From assembly GCA_050187875.1 (NCBI GenBank), contig JBFWXB010000013.1:1-64000 (forward strand): a stretch of DNA of 64,000 bases. The letters are read 5' to 3'. Each line of letters begins with the position of its first letter. The stretch's first letter is position 1. The stretch comes from JAFKKS01 sp050187875 (GTDB lineage Bacteria; Pseudomonadota; Alphaproteobacteria; Rhizobiales; Xanthobacteraceae). The notes below the pieces were generated by a model. That model saw only the letters and a list, made by a program, of their open reading frames with translations. It was not told the DNA's origin and searched no databases. Both the position numbers and the translations under genes were made by a program. Positions 17,074 through 24,240 of the stretch are shown one piece after another.

Positions 17074-18202
17074 GGCTCACATTCCCCCGCGAGATGAACA
17101 CGATGTCCTTGATGAGCTTTGAAAGTCCCTGCAACGCGAGCAGCGCGGCGCCGATGGGGATTGCGAGCTTAACCGGCCAGTATTGGACGGCCCACTCCGT
17201 GAACGAGACCTCCTTGTAGTTGATCGAATCGAGCGCGAAATTCGCGCCCGTCCACAGCATTGTCAGGACGAAGATGAAGAAGAAGACCGATGTGACGATA
17301 TCGGCGATGGCTTTGCCGCGCGGCGAGAACATCGTGTAGATCACGTCGACGCGCACATGCTGATCTTCGCGATAGGCGTAGGCGCCGGCCAGCATGTATT
17401 GCATGCCGTACATCAGGAACATGCTTTCGTGCACCCAGTTCGTCGGCGAGTTGAAGACGAACCGCGCAATGACTTCGTAGTAATACACGAACACCGAGAT
17501 GACGGCCCAATAGGCGACGTACTCGCCGACCAGCCCGGTGACGCGGTCGATCATGTCGGTGAATCGCGTGTGCAACCCGAGCGTCGGATCTTCGTGCGTT
17601 CCGGCTTGTGCGACGTCTGGCGGTACGAGATCGGGCGGCGCGCTCGCGAGCTTTGCCGCTTCGCGCCGGTTGGCCCGCCGTACTTCCATGGGCAGGAGCA
17701 CCGCATCGACGAGCAGCATCGCAGCGAGAAGCAGTGCCAGCCAAAGCGAGATGCGCCGCTCGTCGGCCAGCGCGGCGGTCGCCGCGTCGAATTCGGCCTT
17801 GGTCTTCGTCTCGGTTGCCTGCGCCTGCTCGAACTTCGCCTGGACCTGTGGCGGCGTCGGCATATTCGGTAGTGGCCGCGCCCGCTCGACCAGCGTGTGC
17901 GCGGAGTCATGCGCGGCCTTGGTTCGCGAAACATCTTCGCGCCGGTCGCGGATGCCGTCATTGACGTGGAGGATCGCCAGGAAGACCGGCAGGAAGATCA
18001 GGCCCCAATAGCTGCGCAGATACAGCCGATGCACCCCCATCATTCCGGCTGTGACCCAGAAGAGATAGGCGAGAAACAAGGACGCCCGACGCTCAGGGTG
18101 ACGCCGGCGCTGGCGGGCGACGAAATAGAAGGCGACCAGCGGAAAGACGATCAACGTGCCCCAATAAAGCCAATGGGGCAAAACGAAGGTGAGGCTGGGC
18201 AT
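17063..18202 (-). CDS. TRAP small permease (DctQ) with TM2-like and coiled-coil N-terminal extension
   Basis: 379 residues, more than twice the usual 160-190 for DctQ. Residues 1-30 form a membrane segment (WLYWGTLIVFPLVAFYFV). Residues 42-80 (LFLAYLFWVTAGMMGVHRLY, then YWGLIFLPVFLAIL) look like a TM2 domain. Residues 85-150 are charged and alanine rich (FEQAQATETKTKAEFDAATA), probably a coiled coil. A further membrane segment follows at about 152-170, and only after residue 215 comes a DctQ domain (four helices, with SPTNWVHESMFLMYGMQYML and QHVRVDVIYTMFSP). One frame runs throughout with no stop, so it is one protein. It sits between dctP and dctM. Confidence 0.85.
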   Translation of the reverse strand: MPSLTFVLPHWLYWGTLIVFPLVAFYFVARQRRRHPERRASLFLAYLFWVTAGMMGVHRLYLRSYWGLIFLPVFLAILHVNDGIRDRREDVSRTKAAHDSAHTLVERARPLPNMPTPPQVQAKFEQAQATETKTKAEFDAATAALADERRISLWLALLLAAMLLVDAVLLPMEVRRANRREAAKLASAPPDLVPPDVAQAGTHEDPTLGLHTRFTDMIDRVTGLVGEYVAYWAVISVFVYYYEVIARFVFNSPTNWVHESMFLMYGMQYMLAGAYAYREDQHVRVDVIYTMFSPRGKAIADIVTSVFFFIFVLTMLWTGANFALDSINYKEVSFTEWAVQYWPVKLAIPIGAALLALQGLSKLIKDIVFISRGNVSHGH

Positions 18203-18307
18203 CGCGTTCGCGCCGATGGGTTATGGGCCTGCCGGCCCGTGAATAGCGTAAGGGGAGGCGCCGGAAGGGCGTCTCCCCGCAAGAGCAATCGACAAACGGG
18301 ACGAACC

Positions 18308-19408
18308 TCAGAGATCGAGCTTTTGTCCCTGATACATGTCAGGCGTGACATAGCCGAAGCTCGGCGATTCCATCACCTCGAGCTGCGCCTTGAACACCCG
18401 CGCTGCGTCCTTGTCCTTGTTCGCCCATTTGAACCAGATGGGCACGGCGACGCGCTGGAACTTGTCGAGGTCCTCAGCGGGCAACCGGTTGATCTCCGTG
18501 CCGGCTTTGATGAATTTCTGCCAGGCTTCCATGTCCGCTTTCTGGATCGCGGCATGGTGCGCGGCCGAATAGGCCTCGACTTCGAGCTCTACCCATTGCT
18601 TCATCTTGGGTGAAAGCTTGTTCCAGTGATTCATGCCGACGACGAAGTCCATCAAGTCGACCGGCTGGTAGATCGACTCCAGTCCGACCGGTCCCATCCA
18701 GATGTATTTGGTGACCTGTTGGAACCCGAGGTCCCAGTTGACCGCAGGTCCAGTGTAGTCGGCGGCCTCGATCGTCCCTTTCTCGAGCGCCGAGAACACC
18801 TCGCCGCCCGGCAGCAGGGTCGTCTTGGCGCCGATGGCCGCGAAGCCCTCGGCGATCATCCCGCCCGGTACGCGCAGCTTGAGGTCTTTGAAATCCTCGG
18901 CCGAGCGGATCGGCTTCTTCGAATGGACGATGTTGGGGCCGTGATGGATTCGGCCGACGTAGTAGAGGTTCTGCTTCGCGAAAATCTCGCGGGCCATCTT
19001 GAGCCCGTCCTTCGCATAGAAGAACACGTCCCATTCATGCGGGTAGCGCAGGCCCATTAGATATGACGAGAGAAACGCGGTCGCCGGAATCTTGCCGACC
19101 CAATAGACCGTGAAGGAATTCATCGCTTCGAGAACGTTGTTCTTGACGCCGTCGAGCAATTCGAAATCGCCGACGACCTCCTTCGCCGCATAGGGCTTGA
19201 ACTCGAGCTCGCCGCCGGTCTTTTCCTTGACGCTGGCGCACCACTGCTTGAACGTCGCGAGACCGACACCCGCCGGCCACGATGTTTGAACCTTCCAGAC
19301 TGTCGTTTCCGCTGCTTCCGCGTTGCGGATATAGGGCGCCGCCACCGCGGCACCGGCGAGAGCCGCGCCGCCGACGAAACGGCGACGCGTGGTCATGTGA
19401 TTGGACAT
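18308..19408 (-). CDS. TRAP transporter periplasmic substrate-binding protein, DctP type
   Basis: 366 residues. It captures the substrate in the periplasm and delivers it to DctQM. A twin-arginine signal (TTRRRFVGGAALAGAAVAA) leads the protein, common in this DctP subgroup. Conserved features include YYVGRIHHGPNIVHSKKPIR, RVPGGMIAEGF with the invariant arginine that binds substrate carboxylate, and EAADYTGPAVNWDLGF. The ATG at 19406-19408 (MSNHMTTRRR) is preceded by AGGGAGGAAGCAACG, a strong ribosome binding site. The order dctP-dctQ-dctM and 105-base gap to dctQ are normal for these operons. Confidence 0.93.
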   Translation of the reverse strand: MSNHMTTRRRFVGGAALAGAAVAAPYIRNAEAAETTVWKVQTSWPAGVGLATFKQWCASVKEKTGGELEFKPYAAKEVVGDFELLDGVKNNVLEAMNSFTVYWVGKIPATAFLSSYLMGLRYPHEWDVFFYAKDGLKMAREIFAKQNLYYVGRIHHGPNIVHSKKPIRSAEDFKDLKLRVPGGMIAEGFAAIGAKTTLLPGGEVFSALEKGTIEAADYTGPAVNWDLGFQQVTKYIWMGPVGLESIYQPVDLMDFVVGMNHWNKLSPKMKQWVELEVEAYSAAHHAAIQKADMEAWQKFIKAGTEINRLPAEDLDKFQRVAVPIWFKWANKDKDAARVFKAQLEVMESPSFGYVTPDMYQGQKLDL

Positions 19409-19657
19409 CGTTGCTTCCTCCCTAGGCACGTCATTAAACAGCGCACCATAGCTTGGTATTCCAGTCCGAATGCGCCTTTAACGCAAGCACTAAAAAGGAA
19501 TGCCCCAGCGGCGCAGCGTCAAGCCGCGCAACCCTAACGGCAAACGGCGAACGGCAGCCGGGGAGGCGCAAGGAATGGCGTCGCCCGGTTGTCATCGCGC
19601 ACCTGGGACGGCGAAGCCGAGGCGGTACGACGCTTGGGAGTTGAGCGCGGCCTGAAG

Positions 19658-20731
19658 TTAAGCCGCCGCCTTCTTGCGATTCGCTTCGAGGCGCGCATCG
19701 ACGAGCGCGACGGTCGCGTCGATGACCGGATGATGCAGTCCCTTCTGCTTGGCGATGAGCTGCACCAGTTTGTCGGCGCGCTCGATATTCGGCGCGCCGT
19801 TCTGCAGCGCGCGCGCGGCCGACGCCGGCCGCGTCAGGCTCTGCGCCGCCGCGGCATATTTCTCGAACGGCACGAGATCCTCGGGCTTGGCGCCGAGCTT
19901 GACGCAAAGATCGAAGACGAAGTCGTAGACCGATTTCGATTCCGCAAGGTTCGAGTGCACGGCTTCTTGCGCGGTGCGCATGCCGTCCTTCGTCACGCAG
20001 CGATAATTGCCGGCGAGCAGCATCGCCCATTTGGCGAGCGGCACGAACAGCGAGTCGTGCACGCGCAGCTTCACCGGCAATTCGATCTTGCCCTCCGGGG
20101 CGTCGAAGCGCACGGCGTCGATATCCTTCTCGAGCTGGCGCAGGATCGCCGTGCTCTTCTCGCTGTCGAACTTCGCGACCTTGAAATTCGTCGGCAGCGT
20201 CACCTGCAGCACGTTCACCTTTTCCTCCGGCGGGCGCACTGCCTGCGGGTCAGGGCTGCACAGCGTCAGCGTGCCGGGGTCGAAATTGTCCCAGACGGAG
20301 GGATCCGTATACGCGGGCTTGAGCGCGTCGTAATCGAGCCCCGGGATGCGCTTCATGTACGGAAGCGGCGGCATGTTCATGATCGACATGCAGGGCACGC
20401 GCGATTTCGCGACCGCATCGAGGAGTTCGCGCACGCCGGGCGAGCGGTATTGCGGCTCCTGCATGGCGAGGCCGACGAGGTCGAAATCCTTCGGATTGAA
20501 ATCGCCCGGTCCGCCGGCGCCGACATGGCCCGGCAGCTTGCGCGAGTCGATCACCACCGGCTCCTTGCGGCCGCGCACCGGCATGCGCACGCGGAAGCCT
20601 TCGGCATTGATGAGCTCAGCCTCGGCCGGAAGGCACACAAGCTTTACGGTGTGACCGCCGAACAGGAGCTTGGAGGCGAGGAGCGAGCCGTAGGACGCGC
20701 CCAGGATCAAGATGTTGCAATTCGCCGCCAT
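19658..20731 (-). CDS. Ketopantoate reductase-like (ApbA/PanE family) protein
   Basis: 357 residues. The N-terminus NILILGASYGSLLASKLLFGG is a Rossmann dinucleotide-binding motif of the ketopantoate reductase family. The C-terminal half is helical, with LAKWAMLLAGNYRCVTKDGM in place of the canonical helix that binds ketopantoate. It is distinctly divergent from PanE, so 2-dehydropantoate reduction is only one option; a different 2-hydroxyacid or amine substrate is possible. Start ATG at 20729-20731 is the first residue of the family. It is divergent from pdxJ, sharing a 285-base region with a palindrome. Confidence 0.75.
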   Translation of the reverse strand: MAANCNILILGASYGSLLASKLLFGGHTVKLVCLPAEAELINAEGFRVRMPVRGRKEPVVIDSRKLPGHVGAGGPGDFNPKDFDLVGLAMQEPQYRSPGVRELLDAVAKSRVPCMSIMNMPPLPYMKRIPGLDYDALKPAYTDPSVWDNFDPGTLTLCSPDPQAVRPPEEKVNVLQVTLPTNFKVAKFDSEKSTAILRQLEKDIDAVRFDAPEGKIELPVKLRVHDSLFVPLAKWAMLLAGNYRCVTKDGMRTAQEAVHSNLAESKSVYDFVFDLCVKLGAKPEDLVPFEKYAAAAQSLTRPASAARALQNGAPNIERADKLVQLIAKQKGLHHPVIDATVALVDARLEANRKKAAA

Positions 20732-20879
20732 GGCAAACGGACTCCGTAACGAAAAGAAGTAGGATGAAGAGGAGGCAGGCCGCACGTTCCGGCGGGCCAG
20801 TGCGGCAATGCTACGGGCCGGACCGCGCGGATGCAATGTGCTGAGGCCGCCTTGCGCGTTGCAGCATGACATTTTTACA

Positions 20880-20895
20880 TTTCGCAAATGCGAAA
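20880..20895. promoter_or_regulatory. Palindrome in the divergent ketopantoate-reductase-like/pdxJ promoter region
   Basis: TTTCGCA-AA-TGCGAAA is a perfect 7-2-7 inverted repeat inside an AT-rich island (ACATTTTTACATTTCGCAAA) between the two divergent genes. A transcription factor site is plausible; I cannot name the regulator. Confidence 0.5.
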
Positions 20896-21016
20896 GATTG
20901 CGCGGGAGCCGCCGCATCACCGATCGCGAAGAGGGCATGAGGGAAAAGAATGCGTCGCCCGCGCCGCTTCGTGTTAGGCGTGGCCATCGGAGAGCAAGCG
21001 GGAAGGAACACGCACG

Positions 21017-21760
21017 ATGGCGCGGCTGAGCGTCAACCTCAACAAGGTCGCGCTTCTGCGCAATTCGCGCCGCACCGGCGTGCCGGACGTGCTGCACTTC
21101 GCGAAGCTCGTGCACAGCGCAGGCGCGCATGGTGTGACTGTGCATCCGCGCCCGGATCAGCGCCACATCCGCCGCAGCGACGTACCCGCGCTGTCCGAAT
21201 TGATGCGTCCCTGGCGCCCGGCCTTCGAGTTCAACATCGAGGGCTTTCCCGATCCGGCCTTTCTCGAGCTCATCGCATCGGTGAAGCCGGAACAGTGCAC
21301 GCTCGTCCCTGACGACCCCAATGTCTTCACCTCGGAAGAGGGCTGGAAGCTCGACGAGGCACAGCGCGCGCTGATCGTGCCGACAGTCGAGACGCTCAAG
21401 CGGCAAGGCTCGCGCGTGATCCTGTTCGTCGATCCCGATCCGGGTGTGGTCGAAAAGGTGGCTGCCGCCGGCGCCGACGGCATCGAGATCTATACCGGCG
21501 CTTATGCCGCGGCCTTCAAAGAGGGCAAGCATCAGGCGCTGCTGGCGCAATGCGCGCAGACGGCGGACCGCGCCAAGGCGCTCGGCCTCGTCGTCAATGC
21601 CGGACACGACCTCAACCTGGAGAACATCCCGCCGCTCGTCGGGGCCATCCCGCATCTCGCGGAGGCCTCGATCGGCCATGAGCTCACGGCCGACGCCCTG
21701 CTGATGGGCTTCGAGGCGGCCGTGCGCGCCTACAAGGCCGCGCTCGCCGGCGCGCCGTAG
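21017..21760 (+). CDS. pdxJ: Pyridoxine 5'-phosphate synthase
   Basis: 247 residues. It condenses 3-amino-1-hydroxyacetone-1-phosphate with deoxyxylulose 5-phosphate, the last ring-closing step of de novo vitamin B6 synthesis. The TIM barrel motifs are intact: SVNLNKVALLRN, HSAGAHGVTVHPRPDQRHI with the catalytic histidine region, FNIEGFPD, CTLVPDD, AAAGADGIEIYTG and NAGHDLNLEN. AGGAACACGCACG before the ATG at 21017 is the ribosome binding site. The next two genes are a PNPOx-fold protein and a MocR regulator, both also B6-connected folds. Confidence 0.95.
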   Translation: MARLSVNLNKVALLRNSRRTGVPDVLHFAKLVHSAGAHGVTVHPRPDQRHIRRSDVPALSELMRPWRPAFEFNIEGFPDPAFLELIASVKPEQCTLVPDDPNVFTSEEGWKLDEAQRALIVPTVETLKRQGSRVILFVDPDPGVVEKVAAAGADGIEIYTGAYAAAFKEGKHQALLAQCAQTADRAKALGLVVNAGHDLNLENIPPLVGAIPHLAEASIGHELTADALLMGFEAAVRAYKAALAGAP

Positions 21761-21795
21761 ACAACAGCCTTTGTGCCAGAACGGGAAACCTCTCC

Positions 21796-21890
21796 GTGTC
21801 ATGCCCGCGAAGGCGGGCATCCAGTACGCACTGCTCCCTCGATTACGCACCACTGGGAATACTGGGTCCCCGCCTTCGCGGGGACGACAC
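21796..21890. repeat. Family A palindromic repeat, copy 2
   Basis: GTGTCATGCCCGCGAAGG at the left and TTCGCGGGGACGACA at the right, with ATCCAGTACGCACTG and ATACTGGGTCCCC inside. It separates the convergent pdxJ and PNPOx-like genes. Confidence 0.85.
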
Positions 21891-21916
21891 TTCCGAAAAC
21901 GGCGCAGTCTTGAAGC

Positions 21917-22642
21917 TCACACCGTCTCAGCCGCGTACATCGTCCGATGCGCTTCGGCAGCGGCGTCCTCGAGCGGGCGGCCCTTGCGATAGCCGGCGAG
22001 GTTGTCGGGCCGCGTGACGCCCGGCATCAGGCGCGGGCAGGGTTCCGGCGTGCCGATGAGCGTGCGGATCGGCAGCCGCTCGGCGTAGATCGGCAACAGA
22101 TAATCCTCCTCATCGTCGCCGACGCCCTTGGCGCGGATTTTCGCGGAGGCGCGCTCGATCTCCATGGAGATCACGGCCGTCGCCTTGATCTCCTGCTTGG
22201 AGCTCTGCCGCAGCTGCGCCGTGCGTCCGGGAAAGAAGCGGTCGACCATCATGACCAGCGCCTGCTCCTTCTCGGCCTTGTCCGTGATCAGCGTCGCGTG
22301 TCCGAACGCCATCACCGATCGATAGTCGGCGGAATGGTTGAAGCCGCAGCGCGCCAGCACCAGGCTGTCGAGATGCGTGACCGTCAGGCACGCCGGCTCG
22401 CCCTCGGCAAGGTTGCGCAGCATGCGGCTCGCGCTGCTGCCGTGCCAGTAGAGGCGGCGTCCCTCACGCCAGAACAGCGTGGGCGTGCAGTAGGGCTGTC
22501 CGTCGATCACATAGGAGACGTGGCAAAGCACGGCGGCGTCGAGCAGCGCATGGATCGTCTCGTGATCGTAGTGGCCGCGGTCGTGCCGCCGCTTGACGCG
22601 GTTGGTGCGATCGATCGGATAGCTCTCGCCGCCTGCATTCAT
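21917..22642 (-). CDS. Pyridoxamine-phosphate-oxidase-like FMN split-barrel protein
   Basis: 241 residues. The fold is that of the PNPOx/NimA-like split barrel (AVLCHVSYVIDGQPYCTPTLFW, LYWHGSSASRMLRNL, SVMAFGHATLI). These bind FMN or related flavin, or heme, and reduce various substrates; the true PdxH motif is not evident. The start ATG at 22640-22642 is chosen because upstream residues (RRATG and before) lie in the promoter region. It is divergent from the MocR gene, with the regulator's palindromic site between, so it is the likely target of that regulator. Confidence 0.8.
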   Translation of the reverse strand: MNAGGESYPIDRTNRVKRRHDRGHYDHETIHALLDAAVLCHVSYVIDGQPYCTPTLFWREGRRLYWHGSSASRMLRNLAEGEPACLTVTHLDSLVLARCGFNHSADYRSVMAFGHATLITDKAEKEQALVMMVDRFFPGRTAQLRQSSKQEIKATAVISMEIERASAKIRAKGVGDDEEDYLLPIYAERLPIRTLIGTPEPCPRLMPGVTRPDNLAGYRKGRPLEDAAAEAHRTMYAAETV

Positions 22643-22681
22643 GCCCGTCGCCCTCCGGATTGACGGCGGCATTATGGGCGA

Positions 22682-22712
22682 CCAAAGTGGTTGCAATCGA
22701 GGTCCACTTTGG
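22682..22712. promoter_or_regulatory. Predicted operator of the MocR-type regulator
   Basis: CCAAAGTGG (22682-22690), 13 bases, CCACTTTGG (22704-22712) is a perfect 9-bp inverted repeat. It lies between the PNPOx-like gene and the MocR gene and directly abuts the MocR ATG at 22714, so binding would shut down the regulator's own expression and control the divergent gene. On the minus strand CATAAT (22672-22677) is a candidate -10 for the PNPOx-like gene. Confidence 0.65.
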
Positions 22713-22713
22713 C

Positions 22714-24240
22714 ATGAAAGCGGCAACCACTTCGCGGCCCCGGGTGCTCGATCTGCCGGTTCATCTGGACAAGGCGATCCGCAACCAAAGCGGCGCGGTG
22801 CATGCGGCGCTGCGGACCGCGATCATCGACGGGCGGCTCGAAACCGGTCTGCAGCTTCCCTCCAGCCGCAGCCTCGCCGAGCAACTGGGCGTGCGGCGCA
22901 ATGCCGTCGTCGCGGCTTATGAGCATCTCGCGAGCGACGGCCTGCTGGAAGCAAGACACGGCGCGGGCACCTATGTCGCGCCGCATCTGCCGGCGCGGCC
23001 GGTGGCAGCGTGTCCGCCGGCGCTCGATGTTCGGCCGGAGCCACGCCGCGCCTTCGCGCTCGGCCAGACCTGCGTCGACGATGCGCTTCTGCGTCGGCTC
23101 GCCAGCCATTTGCGCCGGCATATGACGATGGCCGGCGCCGAGGAGCTCGGCTATGGCGACCCGCGCGGCAGCGCGTATTTGCGCACCCAGATCGCGCAGC
23201 ATCTGTCGGCGAACCGCGGCGTCTCCTGCGATCCCGGCTGCATCCTCGTCGTCAACGGGACTCAGCATGCGCTGCGGCTCTGCGTCGACGCGCTGTTTGC
23301 GCGCGGCGACGCCGTCTGGGCCGAGGACCCGGGATACTACGCGACGCACACCACCTTGCGCGCCGCCGGCTTGCGCTTGGTGCCGGTGCCGGTCGACGGC
23401 GAAGGGCTTGACGTCGCGGCGGGCCGGCGCCGGAGGGTCAAAGCGAAGGCCGCCTATGTCACGCCCTCGCACCAATTCCCGATGGGCGTCACGATGAGCA
23501 TGCGGCGGCGCATCGCGCTGATCGATTGGGCGCGCGCGACGCAAAGCTGGATCATCGAAGACGACTACGACAGCGAGTTCCGCTATGCAGGCCCGCCACT
23601 GACCGCGCTGGCGGGGCTTGCGGGCGAGCGCGTCATCTATATCGGCACGTTCACGAAGACGCTCTTCGCCGGCTTGCGGCTCGCCTATCTCGTCGTCCCC
23701 CCGGCGATCCTCGCGCGCGTGATCGCGGCACGTGCTGCGTTCGACCGCTTTCCGCTGCGCTTCACCCAGGATGCCGTCGCGGACCTGATGGCCGAGGGGC
23801 TTTTTGCGCGTCACATCCGCCGCGTGCGCACGCGCTACAAGGACGCGCGCGATGCGGTAGTCGATGTCTTGCGCAAGGAAGCGGGCGCGGCGCTGCATGT
23901 CACCGAGCCGGCGCAGGGGCTTCACCTCGTCGCAACACTGCCGCACGGCATGCCCGTGGGCAGCGCCCGCACGGTGCGCGATCACGCGAAGGTCGAGGCC
24001 AAGCTTCTTTCCGAGACGCAGCTCTCGCCGGGAGGACCGGAGGGATTGATCCTCGGCGTCTCGGGCCACGACCTGAGGGCGTTGCGGGACGCGGCGCATC
24101 GCCTCGCGAGCGCTGCGCGCGAGGCTAAATCCCTCCGCGTCATGCCCGCGAAGGCGGGCATCCAGTACGCCCTGTCTTCATCGTCGCCGAGAGCACACGG
24201 AGTACTGGGTCCCCGCTTTCGCGGGGACGACACTCGGTAG
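22714..24240 (+). CDS. MocR/PdxR-type transcriptional regulator (GntR winged helix fused to aminotransferase domain)
   Basis: 508 residues. Residues 10-80 hold a GntR-type winged helix (LPSSRSLAEQLGVRRNAVVAAYEHL), then a linker and a type I aminotransferase domain (from about 115) that binds PLP. The PLP lysine is K315 in TFTKTLFAGLRL, with IIEDDYDSEFRY holding the PLP-stacking residues. Such proteins sense PLP or an amino compound and act through palindromic sites. Start is uncertain: ATG at 22714 directly after the palindrome has no ribosome binding site, and TTG 22660 or GTG 22687 also lie in frame. The last 33 residues (VMPAKAGIQYA onward) are read from a family A repeat. Its stop is immediately followed, without spacing, by the convergent malate synthase stop. 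Confidence 0.88.
   Translation: MKAATTSRPRVLDLPVHLDKAIRNQSGAVHAALRTAIIDGRLETGLQLPSSRSLAEQLGVRRNAVVAAYEHLASDGLLEARHGAGTYVAPHLPARPVAACPPALDVRPEPRRAFALGQTCVDDALLRRLASHLRRHMTMAGAEELGYGDPRGSAYLRTQIAQHLSANRGVSCDPGCILVVNGTQHALRLCVDALFARGDAVWAEDPGYYATHTTLRAAGLRLVPVPVDGEGLDVAAGRRRRVKAKAAYVTPSHQFPMGVTMSMRRRIALIDWARATQSWIIEDDYDSEFRYAGPPLTALAGLAGERVIYIGTFTKTLFAGLRLAYLVVPPAILARVIAARAAFDRFPLRFTQDAVADLMAEGLFARHIRRVRTRYKDARDAVVDVLRKEAGAALHVTEPAQGLHLVATLPHGMPVGSARTVRDHAKVEAKLLSETQLSPGGPEGLILGVSGHDLRALRDAAHRLASAAREAKSLRVMPAKAGIQYALSSSSPRAHGVLGPRFRGDDTR
24139..24233. repeat. Family A repeat, copy 3, read into the MocR coding sequence
   Basis: GTCATGCCCGCGAAGGCGGG at the left and GCTTTCGCGGGGACGACA at the right. 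It lies within the last 100 bases of the MocR frame and supplies its stop-proximal codons, so the native C-terminus appears to have been replaced or extended by repeat insertion. Confidence 0.85.

Noticed and set aside
19658..20731. Naming this gene panE
   Set aside because: The Rossmann motif fits the family but the substrate-binding half is too divergent to assign the ketopantoate reaction.
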